From contig NZ_JAIHOO010000001.1 in NCBI RefSeq assembly GCF_019733395.1, positions 1,922,001 to 1,986,000 on the forward strand: a stretch of 64,000 nt of DNA. The letters run 5' to 3'. Origin of the DNA: Lysobacter sp. BMK333-48F3 (GTDB taxonomy: Bacteria; Pseudomonadota; Gammaproteobacteria; Xanthomonadales; Xanthomonadaceae). The notes below the pieces were generated by a model. That model saw only the letters and a list, made by a program, of their open reading frames with translations. It did no database searches and was not told the DNA's origin. Below are positions 33,798 through 42,843 of the stretch, piece by piece. The translations under genes and the position numbers were made by a program. The first letter of the stretch is position 1. Each line of letters starts with the position of its first letter.

Positions 33798-35194
33798 TCG
33801 TCGCGCTGACCGCTTACGAAGGCCTGCTGCTGCGCCGCGACCGGCGCGCCTGGCTGGCCTTGTGGTGCCTGGCCGCGCTGGTGCTGGTCGCGTTCGCGGT
33901 CAACCTCGGCCAAGTGATCGACGGCAACGCGGCCAAGCGCGAAGTCGCCGCGGCCGAGCGCGCGCGCTGGCTCGGCCAGGGCGAGAAGGATCCGCATTCG
34001 GCCGCGCACTACAGCATCTTCGCGTTCAAGCCGACGCCGTTGCTGGCCGCGCTGGACCCCGGCGTGGAGCCCTTCGTCGGCCAGACCGTGTGGCTGGAAG
34101 CGCACGTGCAGAACGACCTGCTGTATCGGCCGCAGGGCGAAGCCTCGGCCTTGCAGCGCGCCGGCCTGACCAGCCCGGCCGGCCTGTTGATCGGGCTGGC
34201 GCCGCTGGTCGCGTTCCTGCTCGCCTTCACCGCGGTGGCGATGGACCGCGAGCGCGGCACCTTGCGGCTGGCGCTCGGCGCGGCGCTGCGGCCGCGCACG
34301 ATCGTGATCGCCAAGACCCTGGCGATCTGGTCGATCCTCGCCGCGGCGCTGGTGGCGCCGGTCAGCGTGGCGGCGTTGCTGGCGAACTGGCTCGCCGCCG
34401 GTTGGGACGGCGACGCACTGTTGCGCCTGGCCTTGTGGGTCGCGGCGATGACTGCCTACCTGGGCGTGCTCAGCGCGATCGGGGTGGCGGTGTCGCTGCT
34501 CGCCGGCAGCGTGCGCGGCGCGCTGGCGCTGTTGTTCGGCTTGTGGATCCTGCTCGCCCTGGCGTTGCCGCGCTGGGCCGGCAGCGCGGTCGAGCAGGCG
34601 CGGCCGCTGCCGGCGACGCAGTCGGTGAAGCAACAGCTGCAGGACGAAGCGCCGGCGTACTGGACCGCCGAACAGGCCAGGCAGCGCCGCGCCGAGTTGC
34701 TGGCCCGCTACGGGGCCAAGCGCGACCAGGACTTGCCGGTCGACCTGCGCGGCGCCGAGCTGGACCTGAGCGAACGCCATTCGCATGCGGCCTTCGATCG
34801 CGTGCTCGGCAATTTCTACGATCGGGTCGAGGCGCAGGACCAGGCTTTCGCCGCGGTCGGCCTGCTGTCGCCGAGCGCGGCGATGCAGACCTTGTCGCCG
34901 CTGCTGGCCGGCAGCGATTTCCATCACCACCGCCGCTTCGTCGACGGCGCCGAACACTATCGCCGCGAGCTGGTCAATCGGATGAACCGGGAGGTGATGC
35001 GGCGTCCCGCCGACGGCGCGGCCAAGTCCACCGGCGATGCGCGCCTGTGGCAGCAGATCCCCGAATTCGTCCATCGTCCGCCGCGGCTGGTCCAGGCCGC
35101 GGCCGGCGCCGGCTGGGCCTTGTGGGCCTTGGCGGTATGGACGGCGCTGGCGCTGTGGGCGCTGGCGCGCGCGGCGCGCAGGTTGCGGCCATGA
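33794..35194 (+). CDS. ABC-2 type permease with DUF3526 region, first subunit
   Basis: 466 residues. One N-terminal membrane segment (WLALWCLAALVLVAFAVNL), a large loop containing SAAHYSIFAFKPTPLLAALDPGVEPFVGQTVWLEAH that is typical of DUF3526 permeases, then a bundle of membrane segments (about 127-265), a second extracytoplasmic loop (about 275-420) and a last segment. Together with its sibling it should form a heterodimeric exporter or a membrane-bound complex. Start and stop overlap neighbouring genes (ATGA). Confidence 0.87.
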   Translation: MIVALTAYEGLLLRRDRRAWLALWCLAALVLVAFAVNLGQVIDGNAAKREVAAAERARWLGQGEKDPHSAAHYSIFAFKPTPLLAALDPGVEPFVGQTVWLEAHVQNDLLYRPQGEASALQRAGLTSPAGLLIGLAPLVAFLLAFTAVAMDRERGTLRLALGAALRPRTIVIAKTLAIWSILAAALVAPVSVAALLANWLAAGWDGDALLRLALWVAAMTAYLGVLSAIGVAVSLLAGSVRGALALLFGLWILLALALPRWAGSAVEQARPLPATQSVKQQLQDEAPAYWTAEQARQRRAELLARYGAKRDQDLPVDLRGAELDLSERHSHAAFDRVLGNFYDRVEAQDQAFAAVGLLSPSAAMQTLSPLLAGSDFHHHRRFVDGAEHYRRELVNRMNREVMRRPADGAAKSTGDARLWQQIPEFVHRPPRLVQAAAGAGWALWALAVWTALALWALARAARRLRP

Positions 35195-36693
35195 GCGCGA
35201 CCCTGGTTTCGACCCCGGCGGCCGCGGTCGGTTTCGCCGATCTGCTGCGCTGGGAACTGCGCCAGCTCGGCCGCAACCGCTTGCTGTGGACCCTGCTGGC
35301 CCTGCTCGGCGCGGCGATGCTGTGGGGCGCGCATAACGGCGCCGCGCTGCACCGCGCCCAGGACGCGGCGATCGAGCGCAGCCGCGCCAGCGACGCGGCC
35401 TGGGTGGCGCAGATCCGCGAACGCGCGCAGCGCTACGCCGAGCCTGCGGCCGAGCGCGTGCCGTACTGGCAGGACCCGACCGACATCGCCGGCTTCAGCC
35501 GCTATTTCCTTCGCGTCCACGCCGACAAGCCGCATCTGCCGCTGTCGCCGCTGGCGGTCGGCGCCAGCGACCTGCTGCCGAGCCGTCTGCCGGTCAAGCT
35601 GGAAACGTCGTTCGGGGTCGAGCCGGCCTACGACTTCGAAAATCCGCGCGGGCTGGCCCTGGGGCGGTTCGATCTCGGTTTTGTGCTGGTGCAGTTGCTG
35701 CCGATCGTGGCGATCCTGCTGGTCGGCCTACTCGCCACCTTCGAGCGCGATCACGGCATGCTGCGCCTGATCGCGGCGCAGCGGGTCGGCGCGCGCGCCT
35801 GGCTCGGCGCGCGCATCGCCGCGATCTATCTGTGGCTGGCGCCGGCGACCCTGGCGCTGTCCGCGCTCGCCTTGGCCGTGGCCGGCGTCGATCTGCGCGC
35901 GGCAACGCCCGAACTGGGCGCGGCGGCGGTGTCGCTGCTGGCGTACGTGGCGTTCTGGGTCGCGCTGGGCGGGGTGGTCGTCGCCGCCTGGCCCAGCGCA
36001 GCCGGGGCGATCGCCACCCTGGCCGCGCTGTGGGCCTTGCTCGCGGTCGGCGTGCCGATGCTCGGCAGCGCGGTCGCCGAGCGCGCGCGGCCGGCGCCGT
36101 CGACGGTGGCCTATGTCGACGCGCAGCGGCGCCACAACGACGCCATTACCGCGCAGCGCGACGGGATCGTCATTGCGCAACTGCGCCGGCAGGGCCGCGC
36201 CGACGCCGCCGAGCGCGCCGGCAGCATCGACTATGCGACCCGACTGAGCTTCCTGGCGCCGGAACTGGAGCGCCGGCTGGCGCCGTTGCAACGGCAACGC
36301 GAGCAGGCCCGCGACTGGCGCGAACGGGTGTCGGCCGTGGCCGGCTATCTGTCGCCGACCCTGGGCCTGCAGGAGGCGCTGGCGACCCTGGCCGGCACCG
36401 ATGCGCAGCGCCATCGCGCCTTCGAAGGCCAGGTGCGCGCCTACCAGCAACGGCTGCGCGACTGGTTCTATCCGCGCATCCAGCACGGGATCGGCGCGGC
36501 GCCGGCCGAAGGCACTTACGGCCGGTTGAACTTCAACGAGTACGACGCGATTCCCGCCTGGCGCGGCAGCGAGCCCACTGCCGCGCAGCGCGCCGCGGCG
36601 GTGTGGCCGTTCGCGTTGTGGCTGTGGGCCCTGGCCGGCGTCGGCATCGCCCTGGCCTGGCGGCGTTTGCGCGATTGGCCGACGGAGCTGTGA
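35191..36693 (+). CDS. ABC-2 type permease with DUF3526 region, second subunit
   Basis: 500 residues, same architecture as the preceding permease but divergent in sequence: membrane segment LLWTLLALLGAAMLWGAHN, extracytoplasmic loop to about 155 with FSRYFLRVHADKPHLPLSPLAVGASDLLP, a cluster of membrane segments (about 160-295), a large second loop and a C-terminal segment ALWLWALAGVGIALAW. ABC-2 permease pairs with this loop type often neighbour TonB receptors. Two bases separate it from the second receptor gene. Confidence 0.87.
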   Translation: MSATLVSTPAAAVGFADLLRWELRQLGRNRLLWTLLALLGAAMLWGAHNGAALHRAQDAAIERSRASDAAWVAQIRERAQRYAEPAAERVPYWQDPTDIAGFSRYFLRVHADKPHLPLSPLAVGASDLLPSRLPVKLETSFGVEPAYDFENPRGLALGRFDLGFVLVQLLPIVAILLVGLLATFERDHGMLRLIAAQRVGARAWLGARIAAIYLWLAPATLALSALALAVAGVDLRAATPELGAAAVSLLAYVAFWVALGGVVVAAWPSAAGAIATLAALWALLAVGVPMLGSAVAERARPAPSTVAYVDAQRRHNDAITAQRDGIVIAQLRRQGRADAAERAGSIDYATRLSFLAPELERRLAPLQRQREQARDWRERVSAVAGYLSPTLGLQEALATLAGTDAQRHRAFEGQVRAYQQRLRDWFYPRIQHGIGAAPAEGTYGRLNFNEYDAIPAWRGSEPTAAQRAAAVWPFALWLWALAGVGIALAWRRLRDWPTEL

Positions 36694-36695
36694 GC

Positions 36696-38633
36696 ATGAC
36701 GCTGCGACTGTGGAGCTGGACCCTGGGCTGCGGCTTGCTCGCCTGCAGCGTCGAAGCCGGCGCGCAACGCGCCGGCGACAACGCGGTGACCGCGGCCGAG
36801 GACGCGTTCGGCGCCACCCTCGGCAACGAGAGCATCGGCCTGTACAGCAGCAAGCAGGTGCGCGGCTTCTCGCCGGTCGACGCCGGCAACGTGCGCATGG
36901 ACGGGGTGTACTTCGACCGCCAGGGCACGGTGCCGCCGGCGCTGGTCGAAGGCTCGACCATCCGGGTCGGCCTGTCGGCGCTGAGCTATCCGTTTCCGGC
37001 CCCGACCGGAATCGTCGACTACCGGCTCAAGAAAGCCGGCGACGAACGGGTGATCAGCGCGCTCGGCGCACTCAACGCCTACGGCGCGCCGGCGCTGGAG
37101 CTGGACGCGCGCTTGCCGATCGTGCCCGGGCGCCTGGGGCTGGCCGCCGGGATCGCGGTCGCCCGCGAGGAGTACTACGACGGCGCCGACGCGCGCTATC
37201 TGCGCGCCGGCCTGGTGCCGCGCTGGCGGCCGAGCGACGACGTCGAGATCCTGCCGTTCTGGAGCATCTCGCGCGGCCGCGACGAAGAGGTCGCGCCGAC
37301 CATCCTGACCTCCGGCAATCATCTGCCGCCGCGGATCGAGCGCCGCCGCCACTTCGGCCAGAGCTGGTCCGACAACGAATACGACAGCCGCAACTACGGC
37401 GTGCTCGGCAAGGCCCGCTTCGGCCGCGACTGGGCCTTGTCCGGCGGCGTATTCCGCTCGATCAACCACCAGCCCAGCGGCTTCGCCGAACTGTTCGTCG
37501 GCACCACGCCAGACGGCCGAACTCGCGAGAAGGTGATCGCCGATCCGCGCCAGCGCTACGCCAGCAGCAGCGGCGAACTGCGCCTGAGCCGCAGCTTCGC
37601 CGACGGTCCGCGTCTGCACGTGCTGCATGCGGCGGTACGCGCGCGCCGGTTGCACAACGAATACGGCGGCTCGGCCCCGGCGCTGGACCTGGGCGAGCGC
37701 AGGCTCGGCGAAGCGCAGCCGGTGCCGCGGCCGTCAGCGTTCGCGTTCGGCCCGCGCAGCCACGACCGGGTCCGGCAGTGGACCGCGGGCCTGGCCTACG
37801 AGGGCCGCTGGCGCGAGGTCGGCGAACTCAACCTGGGCCTGCAGCGCAGCCACTACGAGAAAACCATCGACCAGCCCGGACTGCCGCGCACCGCCAGCCG
37901 CGACGATCCCTGGCTGCCGAGCGCGAGCGCGGCGGTGTACCTGAGTCCGCGCCTGGCCGTATACGCCGGCCACACCCGCGGCCTGGAGGAAAGCGGCATC
38001 GCCCCGGACGACGCGGCCAACCGCAACCAGGCGCTGGAGGCGATCCGCACCCGCCAGAGCGATGCCGGGCTGCGCTGGAAATTCGGCGACGGCCTGAGCC
38101 TGGTCGCCGGCGCTTTCGACGTGCGCAAGCCTTACTTCACCACCGACGAGCGCAACGTGTTCGGCGCGGTCGGCGAAGTCCGCCATCGCGGGGTCGAGCT
38201 GAGCCTGAGCGGGCGGCCTTCGGATCGCTGGAGCGTGGTCGCCGGCGCGGTGCTGATGCGGCCGCGGGTGAGCGGCGAAGCGATGCGCTTGGGGCGGGTC
38301 GGCGAGCGTCCGATCGGCCAGGCCGAACGCATGCTGCGCACCGACCTGGAGTACCGCCCGGCGTGGCGGCCGGGGCTGTCGTTCGATCTGGCGATGAGCC
38401 ACTACGGCGAGCGCGTGGTCTCGCGCGACGGCGTCAATCGTGTGCCGGCGTACACCTTGGTCGATCTCGGCGCGCGCTACCGGTTCCGCCTCGGCGACGC
38501 GCCGGCCAGCCTGCGCCTGCTGGTCGCCAACGTGGCCGACACCTACACCTGGAACATCTACGGCCACAACAGTTTCGGCTTGACCGACGGTCGCCGCTTC
38601 AGCGCGCAACTGACGGTCGATTTCGGCGGTTGA
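36696..38633 (+). CDS. TonB-dependent receptor (second receptor of the operon)
   Basis: 645 residues. Signal peptide cleaved near EAGA|QRA. The plug domain is short but recognisable (AEDAFGATLGNESIGLYSS, then GFSPVDAGNVRMDGVYFDRQG), with no obvious TonB box; the remainder is a barrel with many strands, ending SAQLTVDFGG rather than in Phe. It is unlike the first receptor, so the pair may recognise different forms of the chelate (for example free and metal-loaded). It links the transport half of the operon with the biosynthetic half: 23 bp to the kinase gene. Confidence 0.87.
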   Translation: MTLRLWSWTLGCGLLACSVEAGAQRAGDNAVTAAEDAFGATLGNESIGLYSSKQVRGFSPVDAGNVRMDGVYFDRQGTVPPALVEGSTIRVGLSALSYPFPAPTGIVDYRLKKAGDERVISALGALNAYGAPALELDARLPIVPGRLGLAAGIAVAREEYYDGADARYLRAGLVPRWRPSDDVEILPFWSISRGRDEEVAPTILTSGNHLPPRIERRRHFGQSWSDNEYDSRNYGVLGKARFGRDWALSGGVFRSINHQPSGFAELFVGTTPDGRTREKVIADPRQRYASSSGELRLSRSFADGPRLHVLHAAVRARRLHNEYGGSAPALDLGERRLGEAQPVPRPSAFAFGPRSHDRVRQWTAGLAYEGRWREVGELNLGLQRSHYEKTIDQPGLPRTASRDDPWLPSASAAVYLSPRLAVYAGHTRGLEESGIAPDDAANRNQALEAIRTRQSDAGLRWKFGDGLSLVAGAFDVRKPYFTTDERNVFGAVGEVRHRGVELSLSGRPSDRWSVVAGAVLMRPRVSGEAMRLGRVGERPIGQAERMLRTDLEYRPAWRPGLSFDLAMSHYGERVVSRDGVNRVPAYTLVDLGARYRFRLGDAPASLRLLVANVADTYTWNIYGHNSFGLTDGRRFSAQLTVDFGG

Positions 38634-38656
38634 ACCTTCTGACGGGAGACGCGGCG

Positions 38657-39613
38657 ATGCTGCGGCAGGAGCGAACGGCGACACGGAGTGCGGGCGGCCG
38701 CGATGCGGCCGAGGCGGCGGCGAGGGGGCCGGGCGGTTCGTCGCCCCGCCGGACCATCCACAGCGGAGTCTGCCACGGCACGCTCGGCGAACTGCTGCAG
38801 GGGCCGTGCGAGCACGAGGGGGATCTGCAGATCGGCATCATTTCGCTGCCGGTGCGGCGCTACAGCTGGATTCATTTCGACCCCGGCGGCGAGGGCGACA
38901 TCGACGCCGACCTGGCCGGCAAGGACAAATGCCGGCGCGCGATCGAGCTGTACCTGCACCAGCACGGGCGGCGCCTGCCGCCGGGGCGCTGGAGCCACGA
39001 TTCGGAACTGCCGCTGGGCAAGGGCATGGCCAGTTCGACCGCCGACATCGTCGCCACCATCCGCTGCCTGGACCGGATCTTCGGCCTGGACACGCCGGCG
39101 CCGGCGATCTCGGCCCTGCTGCGCGGCATCGAGCGCTCCGACAGCGTGTTCCTGGAAACCCATGCGCTGTATCTCAGCGGCCGCCAGCAGGTGCTGCACA
39201 CCTTCGACGCGCCGCTGCGCCTGCATGCCTGCTACATCGACGAGGGCGGCACGGTGGAGACCGAGAAACTGGCCGAGCCGCTGCTGAGCCACTATCGGCG
39301 GCAGTTGCCAGCCTATCGCGACAACCTGCGCCGGGCGCTGGATGCGTTCGCCGCCCACGATGTCGCCGCGATCTGCGCCTGCGCCACGCGCAGCGCCGAG
39401 CTGGCCCAGGGCGTCACCCCCAAGCGCCATCTGCACGATCTGCTGCAGCACCGGCTCGAGTTCGGCGCCGACGGCGTACTGGTCGCGCACACCGGCAGCC
39501 TGATCGGCTATCTGTACGCGCAACGCCCCGACGCGCTGCGGATGGGCGCGCTGTCCTCGTTCTTCCGCGGTCTGGGCCATGCCTGCCGCTTCATCGAGAC
39601 GGGTGTGCGATGA
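38657..39613 (+). CDS. GHMP kinase related to L-threonine kinase PduX
   Basis: 318 residues from ATG 38657 (ACGGGAG upstream). After a 30-residue variable tail, GVCHGTLGELLQGP and the phosphate-binding loop PLGKGMASSTAD (about 119-130) match the PduX branch of the GHMP superfamily, which phosphorylates the hydroxyl of L-threonine. Late motif DGVLVAHTGSLIGYLY fits the GHMP C-domain. In this operon it lacks cobalamin genes as neighbours; instead it is translationally coupled to a PLP enzyme that could use O-phospho-threonine or O-phospho-serine. The exact substrate is an inference. Confidence 0.85.
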   Translation: MLRQERTATRSAGGRDAAEAAARGPGGSSPRRTIHSGVCHGTLGELLQGPCEHEGDLQIGIISLPVRRYSWIHFDPGGEGDIDADLAGKDKCRRAIELYLHQHGRRLPPGRWSHDSELPLGKGMASSTADIVATIRCLDRIFGLDTPAPAISALLRGIERSDSVFLETHALYLSGRQQVLHTFDAPLRLHACYIDEGGTVETEKLAEPLLSHYRRQLPAYRDNLRRALDAFAAHDVAAICACATRSAELAQGVTPKRHLHDLLQHRLEFGADGVLVAHTGSLIGYLYAQRPDALRMGALSSFFRGLGHACRFIETGVR

Positions 39614-40656
39614 GCGTGCACGCCCACATCGCCGATGCGATCAAGGCGCCGGACCTGATCCGGCTGGAGCGCAATCTCTACGTCGCCCGCTTCGAGACCA
39701 TGAAGGTCTATTCGACCCTGGCCGCGGTGCAGGGGCTGCTCGACAGCGGCCGGATCGGTGCGGATGCGACCCTGATCGACAGCTCCAGCGGCATCTACGC
39801 CTACGCCCTGGCGCTGGCCTGCCACAAGTTCGGCCTGAAGTGCCACATCGTCGGCTCCAAGACCGTCGACCGCACCCTGATGCTGCAGCTGCGCATCCTC
39901 GGCGCGACGGTCGAACAGGTCGAGCCGCAGCCGACCCTGAAGCTGGACCAGAGCCTGCGCGTGGCGCGGATCCGCGAGCTGCTCGCCGCCGATCCCAGCC
40001 TGCACTGGATGCAGCAGTATCACGACGATATCCATTATGACGGCTACGCGCCGGTCGCGGCGCAGATCGTCGCCGGCCTCGGGCCGGCGACGCTGAGCGT
40101 GGTCGGCGGGGTCGGCTCGGGCTGTTCCACCGGCGGCCTGGCGCGCGCGCTGCGCGCCGCCGAGCCGCAGACGCAGCTGATCGGCGTGCAGCCGTTCGGC
40201 AGCATGACCTTCGGCTGCCAGCACATCGAGGACCCCGGCATCATCATCGCCGGCATCGGCAGCTCGATCCCGTTCCGCAACGTCCGCCATGCCTTGTACG
40301 ACCAGGTGCACTGGGTCTCGTTCGATTACGGCCTGTCGGGCGCGGTCGCCCTGCTGCGCGAACACGCCGTATTCGCCGGCCTGTCCAGCGGCTGCTGCTA
40401 CCTGGTCGCGCGCCACCTGGCGCGGCGCGAGCCGCAGCGCAACGTGCTGTTCCTCGCCGCCGACACCGGCCACCGCTACGTCGAGGGCGTGTTCGCCGAG
40501 CACGAACGCGCGCTCGAACCCGACGCGCTGGCGCCGACCGCGATCGAGTCGCTGGAGCAACTGCGCCTGCCCTGGTCGGCGATGGCCTGGAACCGCGCCG
40601 AGTACGAGCCCGTTGCGTCGAGCCCGGCGCCGGCCGAGCCGGCGCTGGCCGTCTGA
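39610..40656 (+). CDS. PLP-dependent fold-type II enzyme (cysteine synthase/SbnA-like)
   Basis: 348 residues; the start overlaps the kinase stop by four bases. The PLP Lys is probably Lys32 in FETMKVYSTLAAV (variant of the N-x-G-S-x-K motif), followed by the substrate loop DSSSGIYAYALALACHKFGLKC and the phosphate cup GGVGSGCSTGG (about 167-177). C-terminal FLAADTGHRYVEGVF matches the end of cysteine-synthase-like enzymes. SbnA of staphyloferrin B synthesis uses O-phosphoserine in a beta-replacement, and a similar reaction fits here. No SbnB dehydrogenase is present, so the product must differ. Confidence 0.85.
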   Translation: MSVHAHIADAIKAPDLIRLERNLYVARFETMKVYSTLAAVQGLLDSGRIGADATLIDSSSGIYAYALALACHKFGLKCHIVGSKTVDRTLMLQLRILGATVEQVEPQPTLKLDQSLRVARIRELLAADPSLHWMQQYHDDIHYDGYAPVAAQIVAGLGPATLSVVGGVGSGCSTGGLARALRAAEPQTQLIGVQPFGSMTFGCQHIEDPGIIIAGIGSSIPFRNVRHALYDQVHWVSFDYGLSGAVALLREHAVFAGLSSGCCYLVARHLARREPQRNVLFLAADTGHRYVEGVFAEHERALEPDALAPTAIESLEQLRLPWSAMAWNRAEYEPVASSPAPAEPALAV

Positions 40657-40692
40657 CGCGCACCCCCAACCCTTACCTCCAGGAGACCTGCG

Positions 40693-41970
40693 ATGGCGCA
40701 CCTGTTGATGATCGAAAGCTGGGTCGGCGGCACCGGGCGGATCTTTCCGCCGGCGATCGCCCGGCTCGGCCACCGCTACACCTTCGTCACCCGCAACCGC
40801 GACCACTATCGCGACACCCGCTCGCGCGAGATCCATCCGGTGATCGAGCACGCCGAGCACGTGCTCAGCGCCGAGACCAACGATGTGCAGGCGCTGATCG
40901 AATTCCTGCGCGCCCAACACGCGATCCTGAAGTTCGACGGCGTGGTCACCATCTGCGACTACTACATCGACACCGTGGCCCAGGTGGCGCAGGCGCTGGG
41001 CCTGCCGCAGGCGTTCTCGGCCAACGTGGTCGAGGAGCGGCGCAAGGACCGGGTGCGCGAGGCGATCGAGCGCGCCGGGCTGCCGAATCCGAAGTTCGCC
41101 GTCACCGCGTCCTGGGACGAGTGTCGGCGCGAGGCGCAGCGGATCGGCTACCCGCTGATCGTCAAGCCCACCGACCTGGCCTCCAGCGCCTTCGTCCGCC
41201 TGGTCCGCGACGAAGAGGAGCTGTGCGCGGCGTTCGACGCGCTGGAACAGTTCCCGCGCAACTTCCGCGACCAGGCGCGGGTGCCGCTGCTGCTGCTGGA
41301 GGAGTACCTGCACGGCGAGGAAGTCAGCGTCGAGGCCTGCACCTACCGCGGTACCACCACGGTGATCGGAATCACCGACAAGAGCCTGACCGGCTTTCCC
41401 TATTTCGTCGAAGACGGGCATATGTTCCCGGCCCGGCTCGATCCGACCCAGGCGCGCGCCGTCGAGGACCTGGTGCGCGGCGCGCTGGCCGCGGTCGGCC
41501 ACGACCACGGCCTCAGCCATACCGAGGTCAAGCTGACCGCGCAGGGGCCGCGCATCGTCGAGATCAATCCGCGCCCGGGCGGCAACTACATCGCCGAACT
41601 GATCCAGCGGGTGACCGGCATCGACCTGCTCGATGCGCAGATCGAGCTGGCCCTGGGCCGCGAGCCCGATCTGCATCGGCGCGACACCGGCGTGGCCAGC
41701 GCAGCGATCAAGTTCCTGGTGCCGCCGCGCGCCGGCAAGGTCGCGGCCCTGGACGGCAGCGCCGGGCTCGACGCCGACCCGAACATCGAGCGTTGGAGCC
41801 TGGTCGCGGTGGCCGGCACCGAAGTCGCCGCGCCGGTCGACAACGCCTGCTACCTCGGCCACGTGATCGCCAGCGACCGCGACGGCCTGCAGGCGCGCGC
41901 CTACGCCGAGCGCGCGCTGTCGCGCCTGGCCCTGACCTATGCCGATTCGGCTTCCAGTTCCGCCGCCTGA
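40693..41970 (+). CDS. ATP-grasp amino-acid ligase
   Basis: 425 residues from ATG 40693 (CAGGAGACC upstream). N-terminal Rossmann-like part LLMIESWVGGTGRIFPPAIARLG, ATP-grasp subdomains with YPLIVKPTDLASSAFVRLV and LLLEEYLHGEEVSVEACTY, and the metal-binding end VEINPRPGGNYIAELI. The layout is that of carboxylate-amine ligases that make dipeptides or amides (BacD/DdaF-like). In the operon it would join the PLP-enzyme product to a second amino or carboxylic acid. The ligated partners cannot be read from sequence. Confidence 0.88.
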   Translation: MAHLLMIESWVGGTGRIFPPAIARLGHRYTFVTRNRDHYRDTRSREIHPVIEHAEHVLSAETNDVQALIEFLRAQHAILKFDGVVTICDYYIDTVAQVAQALGLPQAFSANVVEERRKDRVREAIERAGLPNPKFAVTASWDECRREAQRIGYPLIVKPTDLASSAFVRLVRDEEELCAAFDALEQFPRNFRDQARVPLLLLEEYLHGEEVSVEACTYRGTTTVIGITDKSLTGFPYFVEDGHMFPARLDPTQARAVEDLVRGALAAVGHDHGLSHTEVKLTAQGPRIVEINPRPGGNYIAELIQRVTGIDLLDAQIELALGREPDLHRRDTGVASAAIKFLVPPRAGKVAALDGSAGLDADPNIERWSLVAVAGTEVAAPVDNACYLGHVIASDRDGLQARAYAERALSRLALTYADSASSSAA

Positions 41971-41979
41971 GGATCCGCC

Positions 41980-42834
41980 ATGTCCATCGCTTCGACTATC
42001 GCACCGGCCGACGTCGCCGAACTCACCCAGGCCGTGCTGCGCGGCGACTACGGCCCCGATCCGGCCGGCCTGCACGCGGTCGGCGCGTTCTGGGTGCGGC
42101 AGAGCACCCAGTTCCCCGGCACCGACACCAAGTACCGCAACCACTATCTGGTGCTGCGGGTCGAATCGGCGTTCGGCGGCTGCTGCGTCGAACGCGACCA
42201 ACTCGATCCGGCGGTGGCCGAGGAACTGTCCGGCCGCGCGGTCGCCGAACTGCTGCGCGATCCGCGCACGCCGGTGCGGATCGCCGCGCTCGACGCCTAC
42301 CTGGCCCTGGTCCGGCCGCATCGCGAACAGGCCGGGGCCGAGCCGCGCCTGCTGCCGCACGGCACCCCGCTGCAGCGCGCGCAGGCGCGCGACGCGGCGA
42401 TCGCCAGCCTGCTGCGGATCGCGCCGGGCATGCGGGTCGGCCTGATCGGCGTGGTCAATCCCCTGGTCGAGGCGATCCGCGCCCACGGCGGCGTGTGCCT
42501 GCCTTGCGACTTCAATCTGGAACGCACCGCCGACGGCACCGAAGTCGCGCGCGACATGCACCCGGTGCTGGCCGCGGCCGATCTGGTCATCGCCACCGGC
42601 ATGACCCTGAGCAACGGCTCCTTCGACCAGATCCTGACCACCTTGCGCGCGCGCGGCGTGCCGCTGGTGGTCTACGCCCAGACCGGCAGCGCGATCGTGC
42701 CCTGCTTCCTCGGCCGCGGCGTGGCCGCGGTGTCGGCCGAGCCGTTCCCGTTCTCGCAGTTCAGCGCCGACCCGACCCCGATCCATCTGTACCGCGCGGC
42801 CGACATCGAGCGCGGCGATGCGCGCGCGGCCTGA
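41980..42834 (+). CDS. DUF364-type (putative heavy-metal chelation) protein
   Basis: 284 residues. C-terminal half (about 140-270) has the DUF364 Rossmann-like pattern: MRVGLIGVVNPLVEAIRAHG, then ADLVIATGMTLSNGSFDQIL, and VYAQTGSAIVPCFLGRGVAAV; the N-terminal half matches the partner domain often found with it (DUF4213-like). The Pfam description is putative heavy-metal chelation, without a known reaction. Two features support a role in the pathway: position between ligase and exporter with only 9 bp on each side, and a clear match in frame and codon use with its neighbours. Catalytic role unknown. Confidence 0.8.
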   Translation: MSIASTIAPADVAELTQAVLRGDYGPDPAGLHAVGAFWVRQSTQFPGTDTKYRNHYLVLRVESAFGGCCVERDQLDPAVAEELSGRAVAELLRDPRTPVRIAALDAYLALVRPHREQAGAEPRLLPHGTPLQRAQARDAAIASLLRIAPGMRVGLIGVVNPLVEAIRAHGGVCLPCDFNLERTADGTEVARDMHPVLAAADLVIATGMTLSNGSFDQILTTLRARGVPLVVYAQTGSAIVPCFLGRGVAAVSAEPFPFSQFSADPTPIHLYRAADIERGDARAA

Positions 42835-42843
42835 GGCGCGGCG

